Source: Psychrobacter immobilis (GTDB lineage Bacteria > Pseudomonadota > Gammaproteobacteria > Pseudomonadales > Moraxellaceae). From it: a stretch of DNA of 60,176 nucleotides. The stretch covers positions 1-60,176 of the forward strand of contig NZ_CAJGZQ010000022.1 in NCBI RefSeq assembly GCF_904846185.1, written 5' to 3'. Below the pieces are notes generated by a model. The model saw only the letters and a list, made by a program, of their open reading frames with translations. It made no database searches and was not told where the DNA came from. The stretch's first letter is position 1; each line of letters starts with the position of its first letter. Shown here piece after piece: positions 46,284 through 55,668 of the stretch. The translations under genes were made by a program, and so were the position numbers.

Positions 46284-46422
46284 CACTACATTCCCTATCT
46301 TTATCATTCTAACTTTTAATGTAGCACATTTTTGGTGTTAGTAATTTCTTAAAAATCATCAATATATGATGTGTATACTTCGAAAAATGTAAGAAACACA
46401 TACTAAAACTTAGAGCATAAAA

Positions 46423-46452
46423 AAACGATCGCCAAAGCGATCGTTTCTTTTT
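46423..46452 (-). terminator. Terminator after the outer-membrane barrel gene at 46468
   Basis: AAACGATCGC (46423-46432)/GCGATCGTTT (46437-46446), loop CAAA, with a run of A on the left that gives the U-run on the minus strand. Confidence 0.88.
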
Positions 46453-46467
46453 TCTTTAATCAACTTA

Positions 46468-47016
46468 TTAAAACTTAATGTGAGCACCTAAAGTCAATAG
46501 AGTAATATCCTCAGCGACATAATCATATTCAGCTTCAACGCTCATGCTAGGGTTAAAGTTATAACCCAAACCAATACCACCAGCAACACCACTATCGCTA
46601 TCGCTTTCACTAACAGTGTTTCCAAGTACGTCACTTAAAGAAGCATCAATCTCAGCTTTAGCAAACCCTAATTTACCTTTGGCATATAAACCAGTATTAG
46701 GGAATTGATAACGGTAAGTACCGTAAGCACCATAAGTTTTAAGGTCATATTCACCCTTAAGAAGTCTGGTACCTGTATCAATATCAGTGTCACTAGAGCC
46801 TACATATTCAACTTCAGCACCAAAGTTAGGATCAAAGTTATAAACAGTATAAATACCATAAGCAGTAGGATCATCTAGATCATCAGCATCTACCATGAAC
46901 TTACCAGCTTTTACACCAACATACGGCTGACCTGCATAGTTAACTGCCGCTTGCGCGCTGACACTCAATAAAGAGCCAACTGATAGGGCGATTAAAGCTT
47001 TTTGTAAAGTATTCAT
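46468..47016 (-). CDS. Outer-membrane beta-barrel protein, paralogue A
   Basis: 182 aa with a signal peptide ending near SAQAA and a mature 8-stranded barrel of about 155 residues: alternating strands such as QPYVGVKAGKF, KTYGAYGTYRYQFPN, GLYAKGKLGFAKAEI, VAGGIGLGYNFNPSMSVEAEYDY, and the C-terminal ...HIKF ending in Phe, the signal for outer-membrane insertion. It belongs to the small porin/OmpA-like barrel group without a peptidoglycan domain. It is the most diverged of three tandem copies. AGGA precedes the ATG; a palindrome lies in its leader at 47091. Confidence 0.88.
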   Translation of the reverse strand: MNTLQKALIALSVGSLLSVSAQAAVNYAGQPYVGVKAGKFMVDADDLDDPTAYGIYTVYNFDPNFGAEVEYVGSSDTDIDTGTRLLKGEYDLKTYGAYGTYRYQFPNTGLYAKGKLGFAKAEIDASLSDVLGNTVSESDSDSGVAGGIGLGYNFNPSMSVEAEYDYVAEDITLLTLGAHIKF

Positions 47017-47090
47017 ATATCTTCCTGTTAAATAAAACTAAAAATACCATCTGAATGAAAATAACAGAGCATATAAGTTAGCTGAACTAT

Positions 47091-47111
47091 TGTCGAATCC
47101 GAGATTCGACA
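47091..47111. promoter_or_regulatory. Perfect palindrome upstream of paralogue A
   Basis: TGTCGAATC and GATTCGACA are exact inverted arms of 9 bp around a 3-bp centre, 75 bp upstream of the ATG at 47016. No T-run on either side, so not a terminator; it looks like a repressor operator or leader hairpin. The two sister genes lack it. Confidence 0.5.
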
Positions 47112-47168
47112 GAACCTTATTTTAAATGCACTCTTTTTTAATGACGCTTACAGTGCTTTTTATCGTAC

Positions 47169-47199
47169 AAAAAAACGCACCTCGAAGGGTGCGTTTTTT
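47169..47199 (-). terminator. Terminator after barrel paralogue B
   Basis: AAAAAACGCACC (47170-47181)/GGTGCGTTTTTT (47188-47199) with loop TCGAAG. It almost equals the terminator at 50895. Confidence 0.92.
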
Positions 47200-47224
47200 A
47201 GTTATCATACTGCTAATCAAAAAC

Positions 47225-47767
47225 TTAGAATTTTAGCTGAGCACCAACAGTCATTAGATCTGCGTCACTACCTAACATGTCATATTCAGCTTCAACACTG
47301 AAGTTTGGGTTAACCGAATAACCAAGGCCTACACCACCTGCAAGGCTGGTATCATCGTTAGAAATGGTTTTTCTATTAGAGTCTTCAACGATATAGTTAC
47401 CTTCGATTTCAGTCTTAGCAACACCTAGCTTACCTTTGGCATATAGCGCAGTATTTGGGAACTGATAACGATAAGTACCATACGCGCCATAGCTCTTGGC
47501 ATCGATATCACCGTTATAATAATCGGCATCGCCTGAACCTACATATTCTGCTTCGATACCAAAGTTAGGATCAAAGTTGTAACCACCATAGACACCATAA
47601 GCGGTTGGCTTGTCAGCGCCGTTTACATCTAAGTCAAATTGACCGACTTTTACACCAACGTATGGCTGACCAGTGTAACCGTTGCCATAAGATACGGCAG
47701 CTTGTGCACCCATGCTTAATAAAGAACCAGCTGCTAATGCAAGTAACGTTTTTTGTAAAGTTTTCAT
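47225..47767 (-). CDS. Outer-membrane beta-barrel protein, paralogue B
   Basis: 180 aa with signal peptide (cleavage near GAQAA), the same strand pattern as its neighbours (GYTGQPYVGVKVGQFDLDV, YGVYGGYNFDPNFGIEAEYVGSGDADY, GTYRYQFPNTALYAKGKLGVAKTE) and the terminal Phe in GAQLKF. It is very similar to paralogue C and clearly a recent tandem duplicate. AGGGGA lies 5 nt before the ATG. Function: probably a small structural or passive porin; substrate unknown. Confidence 0.9.
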   Translation of the reverse strand: MKTLQKTLLALAAGSLLSMGAQAAVSYGNGYTGQPYVGVKVGQFDLDVNGADKPTAYGVYGGYNFDPNFGIEAEYVGSGDADYYNGDIDAKSYGAYGTYRYQFPNTALYAKGKLGVAKTEIEGNYIVEDSNRKTISNDDTSLAGGVGLGYSVNPNFSVEAEYDMLGSDADLMTVGAQLKF

Positions 47768-47878
47768 AGTGTTCCCCTAGGGTTATATTTTTAATTATTT
47801 GTCTGTAAAGTATCTGGATGAGAAAAGATTATTATTGCCATCTTCTCTCACTCGTTTAGCTGATAAATCGTTTTGGCT

Positions 47879-48424
47879 TTAGAACTTCAACTGAGCGCCA
47901 ACAGTAAGTAGCTTGGCATCGACATCACTGTCCATCATTGAGTATTCAGCTTCGACACCGAAGTTAGGATTCACTGAATAACCAAGACCTACACCACCAG
48001 CAAGACCTGTGTCGCTGCTAGATTTCGAAACTTTGACTGGACCCACGGTGTAATCACCTTCTACTTCAGTTTTAGCAACCCCTAGTTTACCTTTAGCGTA
48101 TAAGCCAGTATTTGGGAACTGGTAGCGTGCCGTACCATATGCGCCATAAGTTTTGGCATCAAGGTCACCGTTTTTATAATCAGCATCATCTGAACCTACA
48201 TACTCTGCTTCGACACCAAAGTTTTGATCGAAGTTATAACCACCGTAGACACCATAAGCGGTTGGATCATCTGCATTGTCGACATCTAGATCAAACTGAC
48301 CGACTTTTACGCCGACATACGGCTGACCAGTGTAACCGTTGCTATAAGAAGTAGCGGCCTGTGCGCCAACAGTTAACAAAGAACCAGCTGCTAGTGCAAG
48401 TAGCGTTTTTTGTAGAGTTTTCAT
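47879..48424 (-). CDS. Outer-membrane beta-barrel protein, paralogue C
   Basis: 181 aa from ATG 48424, which has AAGGAG 6 nt upstream; the frame from 48457 lacks a site. Signal peptide to GAQAA, then the same barrel strands as B and the terminal ...AQLKF. The differences from B lie mainly in the extracellular loops, e.g. DYTVGPVKVSKSSSDTG versus NYIVEDSNRKTISNDDTS, as expected of surface-exposed segments under selection. First transcribed of the three. Confidence 0.9.
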   Translation of the reverse strand: MKTLQKTLLALAAGSLLTVGAQAATSYSNGYTGQPYVGVKVGQFDLDVDNADDPTAYGVYGGYNFDQNFGVEAEYVGSDDADYKNGDLDAKTYGAYGTARYQFPNTGLYAKGKLGVAKTEVEGDYTVGPVKVSKSSSDTGLAGGVGLGYSVNPNFGVEAEYSMMDSDVDAKLLTVGAQLKF

Positions 48425-48731
48425 TATTAGCTCCTTAAAATCAATTTGGACAAACAAGTTATCTACTTATATTGGCTTTTATAGCCCTATCGCCTTGTTT
48501 GCTAACGATGGGTATATAGTAACAAACTATTTCAAGTCGTCTGTCAGTGTTTGATGGTATGAGAGTTAAGATTTGCAAGTATTTATCAGTGCTTGGGTTA
48601 CAAAGGCAAAGATATGAAATCTTTTGTTACAACCACTGAGTTTATGCAATAATCCCTACTCATTTCATCGCCTTTCTAGCAGAAATAAGCATAAAACAAT
48701 AAGAGATACCGAATATTTTAAGGTAAAAACA
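48425..48731. other. Divergent spacer between barrel paralogue C and bioF
   Basis: Promoters for both directions must lie here, but I cannot place a convincing pair. CTTGAAA on the minus strand (complement near 48532) and an imperfect inverted repeat near 48600-48640 are the only visible elements. Confidence 0.35.
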
Positions 48732-49964
48732 ATGACTGGACGTATAACTAGCCGCCTACAAGAAGCGCTTACAGCACTCAAAGCCACCCAACAATATCGT
48801 CAATTACCCAATCTCCAACATCATGGGCGATACGTTATTAGCGAAGGTCAAACCTTACTCAATATCGCCAGTAACGATTATCTGGGCTTAGGCGGCGACA
48901 CCGAATTACAAAACGAATTTCTCAGTCAACTAACACCGCTATCAGTCGCACAAATGCCTAAAATGAGTGCGACGTCCTCACGCTTGCTCACTGGAAATGA
49001 TGCACAACTACAAGCGCTAGAGTCTGAGTTGCAGGAATGGTATCAAACCGCTGTCGGCAAACGTGACATCTCTGCCTCAAAATCGGTGTTGGTATTGAAT
49101 AGCGGCTATCATGCCAATCTTGGTATATTGCCAGCCCTCACAGCCTTGCCAGTCAAAACACTGATCTTAGCTGACAAGCTGGTACATGCCAGCATTATCG
49201 ATGGGTTGCGTTTGAGCCAAAGCAAACTTGTCAGCTATCGTCGTTATCGTCACAATGATTATGAACATTTGGCTATGTTTATTGAGCAAGCAGCGCCAGA
49301 CATTGAGCGCATCATTATTGTCACTGAGAGCATCTTTAGTATGGATGGTGATCGTGCGGATTTATGTCAACTGGTACAATTAAAAGCTAGCGATGCTCGT
49401 ATCGAACTGTATGTCGATGAGGCTCATGCCATCGGTGTATTAGGTCATACAGGATTGGGGCTAGCGGAAGAAACGCAGACATTGGCTGATATTGACTATT
49501 TGGTCGGTACTTTCGGTAAAGCGTTTGCCTCGGTGGGTGCTTATATCATGTGCGATGATGTCGTCAAGCAATGGCTAATTAACCGCATGCGTCCACTAAT
49601 TTTTAGTACTGCATTACCCCCTATCAATCATGCATGGACGCGATTTATTTTAGCAAAAATGCCAATGCTAAATAATCAACGGGCGCATTTAGCGCGGTTG
49701 TCTACCAAGCTTAGTCAAGCCATCGAGCCAAGATACCGTGTGTCCCAGAACACCCAGTATCCACACTATGACTCACCGATTGTGCCTTACATCTTGGGCG
49801 ACAATGCCAGCACGCTTGCCAAAGCACAACAATTGCAAGCAGCAGGTTTTTACGCCCTGCCTATCAGGCCACCCACTGTGCCTGCAAACACCGCTCGTAT
49901 CCGTTTGGTGATAAATGCCAAGCTGACAGATGAAGACTGCGAACAATTGATACAACAATTATAA
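48732..49964 (+). CDS. bioF: 8-amino-7-oxononanoate synthase
   Basis: PLP enzyme that joins pimeloyl-ACP and alanine in biotin synthesis. 410 aa from ATG 48732 (AAGG 8 nt upstream); the frame from 48624 would add 36 residues without support. Family blocks: NIASNDYLGLGGD, SATSSRLLTGN, VLNSGYHANLG, DKLVHASIIDGLRLSQ, VTESIFSMDGD, YVDEAHAIGVLG and the PLP lysine in GTFGKAFASVGAY. bioC follows, so the two are biotin genes together; bioA, bioB and bioD are outside the window. Confidence 0.95.
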   Translation: MTGRITSRLQEALTALKATQQYRQLPNLQHHGRYVISEGQTLLNIASNDYLGLGGDTELQNEFLSQLTPLSVAQMPKMSATSSRLLTGNDAQLQALESELQEWYQTAVGKRDISASKSVLVLNSGYHANLGILPALTALPVKTLILADKLVHASIIDGLRLSQSKLVSYRRYRHNDYEHLAMFIEQAAPDIERIIIVTESIFSMDGDRADLCQLVQLKASDARIELYVDEAHAIGVLGHTGLGLAEETQTLADIDYLVGTFGKAFASVGAYIMCDDVVKQWLINRMRPLIFSTALPPINHAWTRFILAKMPMLNNQRAHLARLSTKLSQAIEPRYRVSQNTQYPHYDSPIVPYILGDNASTLAKAQQLQAAGFYALPIRPPTVPANTARIRLVINAKLTDEDCEQLIQQL

Positions 49965-50038
49965 GTCTGTTGTTATACATCAGCGATATCAGTCCTGCTA
50001 TCGATTGATAATTGGCTCACTTGGATATAATAAACCGT

Positions 50039-50848
50039 ATGAAAACACTCGCCACGCCTAATAACTTTAGCACCAGAAAACAAACCATCGCTCGTCATTT
50101 TGCCAATGCCAGCGACTATGACCAGCATGCCAATATTCAGCAGCAAGTCTGTCAATATTTAATAGACAAACTCACTCACACTGAACACGACAGTGTGCTT
50201 GAAGTCGGTGCAGGAACTGGTCAAATGACCCGTCTACTCGCAGCACACATTCAAAGTCAATATTGGCTGATCAATGAATTATGCGCTGAACAAGCGGCTA
50301 CTTTACAGTCCATAATGCCCAATGCTGACATAGCAATTGGCGATGCTGAAACGATGGACTTTGAGGATGAGCATAGCTTGATAATCAGTGCCAATGCAGT
50401 GCAGTGGTTTGATGATCCCTTAAACTTTGTTGCGCAATCAGCACGCCATTTACGAGCTGGAGGTCAACTACTGTTTAACACTTTTACGCCAAATAACTTT
50501 TTGCAAATAAAGACTCTAACGGATCAGGGTCTTCACTATCCCGATATCATTGAGTGGCGACTGGCACTGATTAGTGCGGGTTTTGAGAAAATTGAACTGT
50601 CCACTCAGCGTTTCGAGTTACCGTTTGCCAGTCCTTACGCCATCTTAAAACATATGAAATTGACGGGCGTATCGACCAATCAGGCGCAAGTAAAAGCCAA
50701 CAGCACCCAGCCCTTTATGTGGACCAAGGCACGCTTGCAACAGTTTGAGTCTGATTATTGGCAACATTTTTCGGCGCAAGATGACGACGGTCAACCTATC
50801 GTTCATTTGACTTATGAAGTACTGATAGTGAGTGCCTTTAAATCGTGA
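50039..50848 (+). CDS. bioC: Malonyl-[ACP] O-methyltransferase (BioC)
   Basis: SAM-dependent methyltransferase that starts the pimeloyl moiety of biotin by methylating malonyl-ACP. 269 aa from ATG 50039. SAM motif VLEVGAGTGQMTRLL (about 53-67), motif II-like GDAETMDF, NAVQWFDDP as in BioC, and LRAGGQLLFNTFTP. A TTG at 50012 would add nine residues but overlaps promoter-like DNA. TATAAT at 50026-50031 sits 7 nt before the ATG, so a transcript from it would be almost leaderless; read-through from bioF (74 bp upstream) is the likelier source. Confidence 0.9.
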   Translation: MKTLATPNNFSTRKQTIARHFANASDYDQHANIQQQVCQYLIDKLTHTEHDSVLEVGAGTGQMTRLLAAHIQSQYWLINELCAEQAATLQSIMPNADIAIGDAETMDFEDEHSLIISANAVQWFDDPLNFVAQSARHLRAGGQLLFNTFTPNNFLQIKTLTDQGLHYPDIIEWRLALISAGFEKIELSTQRFELPFASPYAILKHMKLTGVSTNQAQVKANSTQPFMWTKARLQQFESDYWQHFSAQDDDGQPIVHLTYEVLIVSAFKS

Positions 50849-50894
50849 AGACAAGATATAGACTGGTAGGATACTTCTTATAAATAACAGCCAT

Positions 50895-50926
50895 AAAAAA
50901 ACGCACCCCGAAGGATGCGTTTTTTG
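50895..50926. terminator. Bidirectional terminator between bioC and dnaK
   Basis: AAAAAACGCA (50896-50905)/TGCGTTTTTT (50916-50925) with one internal mismatch and inner CC/GG around loop CGAA. It lies between two convergent genes. Confidence 0.9.
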
Positions 50927-50956
50927 TTTTAACTGCATTTAGTTACTAAATCACAA

Positions 50957-52900
50957 TTATTTTTTGTCTTCGTCTACTTCAGTAAACTCAGCATCAACGA
51001 CGTCATCATCAGCTTGGTTGCTATCTGCTGCATTGTCCGCGCCTTGTTGGAACTGGCTTGGATCCATGCCCTCGCTACCTGCGCCTGCATCAGCATAAAT
51101 CTTCTGACTAACTGGCAAGAAAGCATTGTCTAATGCTTCAAGCTTGGCTTTGATGTCATCATGATCATCTTCTTTCATTACCGCTTCAAGCTCAGAGATA
51201 GCAGTTTCTACTGTTGATTTTTCTTCAGCAGTTACCTTATCTTCAGCGTCTTTCAACGCTTTTTGTACCGCATGAATACGACCATCTGCTTCGTTACGCA
51301 CTTGCGCTAAGTTAGCGAATTTTTCGTCTTCTGCAGCATTGGCTTCTGCATCACGAACCATTTGCTCGATTTCTTCATCCGTCAAGCCAGAATCTGCTTT
51401 GATCTGGATGCTTTGCGCTTTACCCGTACCTTTGTCAGTTGCTGAGATATTCATGATACCGTCAGCATTGATGTCAAAAGTAACTTCAATTTGCGGTAGA
51501 CCACGTGGTGCTGGTGGAATATCCGTCAAATCAAAACGACCAAGCTGTTTATTTTGGTTAGCGATTTTACGCTCACCTTGATAAACCTGGATGGTCACAG
51601 CTGGTTGGTTGTCTTCAGCCGTTGAGAATACCTGTGATTTCTTAGTAGGAATCATGGTGTTTTTCTCAATAACTGGTGTCATGACACCACCCATCGTTTC
51701 GATACCAAGCGTTAGTGGCGTCACATCAAGTAGCAATACGTCTGTTTTTTCACCAGACAATACAGCGCCTTGAATCGCAGCCCCTGCCGCTACTGCTTCA
51801 TCAGGGTTCACATCTTTACGTGGCTCCTGACCGAAGAACTCTTGTACTTTTTGCTGTACCAGTGGCATACGAGTCTGACCACCAACTAAGATAACATCAT
51901 CGATGTCACCAATTTTTATGCCAGCATCTTCAAGCGCAATCTTACAAGGACCCATGGTACGTTGTACCAACTCTTCAGTTAAGCTCTCAAGTTTTGAGCG
52001 ACTGATAGTGACCACCAAATGCTTAGGACCATTGCTGTCTGCAGTAATATAAGGCAAGTTCACTTCAGTACTTTGGGCACTTGATAACTCAATTTTCGCT
52101 TTTTCTGCCGCTTCTTTTAGACGCTGCATCGCCAATGAGTCACCTTTCAAATTGACATCTTGGTCTTTTTTGAACTCATCAACCAAATAATCAATCAATG
52201 CTGAGTCAAAGTCTTCACCACCAAGGAATGTATCACCATTGGTTGCTAAAACTTCAAACTGCTGCTCGCCATCAACGTCAGCGATTTCGATGATTGATAC
52301 GTCAAAAGTACCACCACCCAAGTCATAAACAGCAACCGTGCTATCGCCTTGCTTCTTGTCCATACCGTACGCAAGAGCCGCAGCTGTTGGTTCGTTGATG
52401 ATACGTTTTACATCAAGACCTGCAATTTTACCCGCGTCTTTTGTTGCTTGACGTTGTGAGTCATTAAAATAAGCTGGTACGGTTACAACCGCTTCAGTAA
52501 CAGTTTCACCAAGATAGTCTTCTGCTGTTTTTTTCATTTTTTTCAAGATTTCAGCAGAAACCTGTGGTGGCGCCAATTTTTTACCGTTAATTTCTACCCA
52601 TGCATCACCGTTATCTGCTTTGACGATTTTGTAAGGCACCATACCGATGTCTTTTTGCACGACTTTGTCATCAAAACGACGACCAATCAAACGCTTAATC
52701 GCAAACAATGTATTGTTTGGATTGGTGACCGCTTGACGCTTGGCTGACTGACCAACCAGAATTTCGTCATTTTTATAAGCGACGATCGATGGTGTTGTAC
52801 GAGTACCTTCAGCATTTTCGATGACTTTGACTTTGTCACCTTCCATTACTGCGACACACGAGTTAGTCGTACCTAAATCAATACCAATTACTTTACCCAT
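50957..52900 (-). CDS. dnaK: Chaperone protein DnaK (Hsp70)
   Basis: ATP-dependent cytoplasmic Hsp70 chaperone working with GrpE and DnaJ. 647 aa: [81 protein letters not shown], the linker [15 protein letters not shown], substrate-binding domain and the acidic end [17 protein letters not shown] precedes the ATG by 9 nt. grpE lies 192 bp upstream; dnaJ is not adjacent here. A heat-shock promoter lies at 52966-52998. Confidence 0.98.
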   Translation of the reverse strand: MGKVIGIDLGTTNSCVAVMEGDKVKVIENAEGTRTTPSIVAYKNDEILVGQSAKRQAVTNPNNTLFAIKRLIGRRFDDKVVQKDIGMVPYKIVKADNGDAWVEINGKKLAPPQVSAEILKKMKKTAEDYLGETVTEAVVTVPAYFNDSQRQATKDAGKIAGLDVKRIINEPTAAALAYGMDKKQGDSTVAVYDLGGGTFDVSIIEIADVDGEQQFEVLATNGDTFLGGEDFDSALIDYLVDEFKKDQDVNLKGDSLAMQRLKEAAEKAKIELSSAQSTEVNLPYITADSNGPKHLVVTISRSKLESLTEELVQRTMGPCKIALEDAGIKIGDIDDVILVGGQTRMPLVQQKVQEFFGQEPRKDVNPDEAVAAGAAIQGAVLSGEKTDVLLLDVTPLTLGIETMGGVMTPVIEKNTMIPTKKSQVFSTAEDNQPAVTIQVYQGERKIANQNKQLGRFDLTDIPPAPRGLPQIEVTFDINADGIMNISATDKGTGKAQSIQIKADSGLTDEEIEQMVRDAEANAAEDEKFANLAQVRNEADGRIHAVQKALKDAEDKVTAEEKSTVETAISELEAVMKEDDHDDIKAKLEALDNAFLPVSQKIYADAGAGSEGMDPSQFQQGADNAADSNQADDDVVDAEFTEVDEDKK

Positions 52901-52965
52901 AATTATTTACTCCTGATTTATTTTAAATATTTGTCTATCCAGACCGTAGTTGATCGCTTGTTACT

Positions 52966-52998
52966 ATATATATCGGTTTACTTATGAATTTTTTCAAG
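52966..52998 (-). promoter_or_regulatory. Sigma-32-type heat-shock promoter of dnaK
   Basis: Minus strand: CTTGAAA (complement of 52992-52998) is a perfect sigma-32 -35; 15 nt later ACCGATATATA (complement of 52966-52976) resembles the CCCCATNTA -10. A TATATA also overlaps for sigma-70 use. Confidence 0.6.
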
Positions 52999-53092
52999 TC
53001 AATAATCATGCAAAAACTGTCTTTCATGTGACTTTTTGTGAAAACCCTTAGTTATATTGGGGTTTAGTACACTAAAAATCCAGTTTTTGATA

Positions 53093-53692
53093 TTACTGTC
53101 CCACACGCACCATGGCTGGGCGTAATAAACGACCGTTCAAGCTATAACCTTTTTGTAATACAGTACCGACAGTATCAGCCTCGGCTTCTTCATCGATACC
53201 CACTGCTTCATGAAGATCGGCGTTGAATTTCTCGCCTTGCGGGTCGACCACTTCTATACCGTTTTTATGCAATACTGCTAATAATGCTTTATGCGTCAAT
53301 TGCACGCCTTCAGCGACTGGATCATTGGCATCAGCGTTTTCGATAGCACGCTCTAAGTTATCAACGATCTCTAACAACTCTCTGGCAAATTTCTGTAGCG
53401 CAAATTTTTTGCTCTTATCCGCCTCTTGCTCCATGCGTTTTTGTGCATTGTAAGCTTCAGCATTGGCACGAGCGGTACCTTCTTTAGCTTCCTTCACCTC
53501 ACCTTCTAGCTCAGCGATGCGGGCTTTAAAGGTGTCGAGATCGATTTCATTTTCGATAGTCATTTCTTCACCTGAGTTGTGTTGTGGATCAAACTCTTTC
53601 ATGGTTTCTTCTAAAATACTGTCACTGTGTTCAATATTGTCATGCGCCACATTTTGCTCAGGGGATTCGTGGTTGGTATTTTTCTCGCTCAT
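53093..53692 (-). CDS. grpE: Nucleotide exchange factor GrpE
   Basis: 199 aa. Acidic, disordered N-terminus (about 1-50), long coiled-coil (about 50-115; ELEGEVKEAKEGTARANAEAYNAQKR), then the beta-domain with LLEIVDNLERAIE, PVAEGVQLTHKALLAVLHKNGIEVVDP and VGTVLQKGYSLNGRLLRPAMVRVG. It releases ADP from DnaK. AAGGAG precedes the ATG by about 8 nt. Upstream of dnaK on the same strand, both with their own heat-shock-type promoter. Confidence 0.97.
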   Translation of the reverse strand: MSEKNTNHESPEQNVAHDNIEHSDSILEETMKEFDPQHNSGEEMTIENEIDLDTFKARIAELEGEVKEAKEGTARANAEAYNAQKRMEQEADKSKKFALQKFARELLEIVDNLERAIENADANDPVAEGVQLTHKALLAVLHKNGIEVVDPQGEKFNADLHEAVGIDEEAEADTVGTVLQKGYSLNGRLLRPAMVRVGQ

Positions 53693-53840
53693 GATGGATG
53701 GCTCCTTAGAATTTTAATAATGACGATTGATATAAGAGGCAACAAACGCACTATTTGCTAGTGATACTGTGCTCTTATTATATTAAATAGTTAATCAGTC
53801 TTACTCATTGTTTTTATTAATACGCTTTACTAGTTGCTTG

Positions 53841-53867
53841 ATAAAGGTGGTGGCGGCAAATTTCAAG
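53841..53867 (-). promoter_or_regulatory. Candidate sigma-32 promoter of grpE
   Basis: Minus strand: CTTGAAA (complement of 53861-53867), 11-nt spacer, CACCTTTAT (complement of 53841-53849), a weak CCCCATNT match. About 150 bp before the grpE ATG. Confidence 0.4.
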
Positions 53868-54155
53868 CCTAAGCCATAGGAATTTTTCTAATTTACAACA
53901 AAGGCTGCCTAAACCTGCATTAAAGCGCTCAAAACTGAGTCTTATATGCTGTCAATGGGTATAAATAGTCATTAACAAAAGCTACAAGAAAGTAGTATTT
54001 GTTCTCCAAAAATTACCATTGCTACATAAGCCATTACCAAACAATACTCAACTTTATTTTTGATTACTCTATTATTGCTACAAATAGTATGGCTCATGTC
54101 AAAGTGAACACTCATATATGACAACGCATACTGACAATCATCAACGAGAAGTGTT
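53868..54155. other. Divergent spacer between grpE and the lipase gene
   Basis: Completes the 463-bp stretch between grpE and the plus-strand lipase gene. TGCTACAAAT at 54076 is a weak member of the extended -10 family and may serve the lipase gene. Nothing else is recognised. Confidence 0.35.
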
Positions 54156-55559
54156 ATGTCTAAATCAACCGTGTTATCAATCAATGCGCTATTAAATAAA
54201 GCGCTGATGACGATAAAGCTCGCATCAACAGATCGTATAGATAATGATATAAAAGAAGAAAATGGCACTCAAGAGAATCGTTTGACCGTCAAACAAAAAG
54301 TGCTTAGCTATAACCCGTTGACGACTTGCCAGCCGCATACCTTGCACTATGCCATGAAAGGAGTCGGCTATCTGCCAACGCCACTATTAGAGAGCTTGGT
54401 TGGTTATTTGAAAGGACCTAGCTCAAAACAATATCTGCACGCCGATGCTCACCTACGTTTGATTCTCGCGGTGAATAGTAAGCTTAAAACGCCTCTTGAG
54501 CTGACACCAATGCATGAGCTGCGCGAAAGGTTCGCCGCTGACGCCGTGGCGATGCAAGCACCGCAGGTATGGCAGCAAGCAAGTGACAATATCATCGGCA
54601 ACATGAAGCGATTTACGAAAAAAAATCAGAAGCTTGTGCATTGGGAAGACAAAGTGATTGCCAACGCTGATGATGGCGATATGACCATTCGCTGTTATCA
54701 ATCAGACGCGAGCTCTCATGGCTTAGGGTTCAAAAAAGCGGATACTCATAATTCTGATGAAACAGTGTTGTTATATTTTCATGGGGGTGGGTTTTGTATT
54801 GGTGATGTCAATACCCATCATGAATTTTGCCACGCGGTTTGTGAACAGACTGGCTGGCCGATAGTCAGTGTTGATTATCGCTTAGCACCTGAGCATCCAG
54901 CACCAGCCGCATTAAAAGACTGTATCACTGCCTATGCTTGGCTGGCTGAGCATTGCCATACCTTAGGTGCTTTACCCTCGCGAATCGTACTAGCAGGCGA
55001 TAGTGCTGGCGGCGGATTATCCACCTTAATTGCTCAACAACTCACTGCGCCCTCGCAAGTCGCATGGTCAGATCTGGGCAGTGCAGGTCAAAAAATGTTC
55101 GATTTATTAGAGCGCTTACCAAAGCCGCTTGCACAAATGCCTTTATATCCTGTGACGGATATCGAAACGGATTATCCAAGTTGGGAATTATATGGCGAGG
55201 GATTATTATTGGATCATGCCGATGTGGCTGTATTTGATGCCGCTTGTTTAGATAACAGCCCCTTGCCACGCCAGCATATCCTTAACTGTCCGATGCTTGG
55301 TGATAATAGTAAAGTATGCCCGACTTATATTGTCGCTGCAGAATTAGACGTATTACGTGATGAAGCATTTGCTTATGCAAAGCAATTAAAGGTGCATGGG
55401 ATAGCAGTCAAGACTCATACCATTCTTGGTGCGCCGCATGGTTTTATTCATTTTATGAGTATTCATCAAGGTATCGGACAAAAAACAGGCGATATTATTA
55501 AAGGGTTTGCGAGCTTTGTGCGTGACGTTATCAATACCCAGTCACAATTAGCGGCATAA
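54156..55559 (+). CDS. Alpha/beta hydrolase, hormone-sensitive-lipase family
   Basis: 467 aa. Oxyanion motif HGGGF (about residue 212), catalytic Ser in GDSAGG (about 290), Asp in AELDVLRDE and His in APHGFIHF. The family IV (HSL) architecture is clear, with a longer N-terminal cap (about 190 residues) than typical 310-aa members. Cold-active esterases/lipases of this type are common in Psychrobacter. No signal peptide is obvious (N-terminus MSKSTVLSINALLNKA). A GAGAAG site precedes the ATG. Confidence 0.92.
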   Translation: MSKSTVLSINALLNKALMTIKLASTDRIDNDIKEENGTQENRLTVKQKVLSYNPLTTCQPHTLHYAMKGVGYLPTPLLESLVGYLKGPSSKQYLHADAHLRLILAVNSKLKTPLELTPMHELRERFAADAVAMQAPQVWQQASDNIIGNMKRFTKKNQKLVHWEDKVIANADDGDMTIRCYQSDASSHGLGFKKADTHNSDETVLLYFHGGGFCIGDVNTHHEFCHAVCEQTGWPIVSVDYRLAPEHPAPAALKDCITAYAWLAEHCHTLGALPSRIVLAGDSAGGGLSTLIAQQLTAPSQVAWSDLGSAGQKMFDLLERLPKPLAQMPLYPVTDIETDYPSWELYGEGLLLDHADVAVFDAACLDNSPLPRQHILNCPMLGDNSKVCPTYIVAAELDVLRDEAFAYAKQLKVHGIAVKTHTILGAPHGFIHFMSIHQGIGQKTGDIIKGFASFVRDVINTQSQLAA

Positions 55560-55668
55560 TTATCAACACAGTTGTATAAGAAAGTGCTGGTTCATTTATA
55601 AAATAGAATGGCACTGCCACTATTTAAACGTTACTTTTTTAAGCATTGTTTTCTTAAATATGACTTGC

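Noticed and set aside
45709..46341. 210-aa plus-strand reading frame
   Set aside because: Antisense to nfeD-qmcA, spans both genes, Thr/Ser/Ile-rich without domains.
54156..55559. HSL-family gene as a secreted lipase
   Set aside because: No convincing signal peptide at the N-terminus, so secretion is not claimed.
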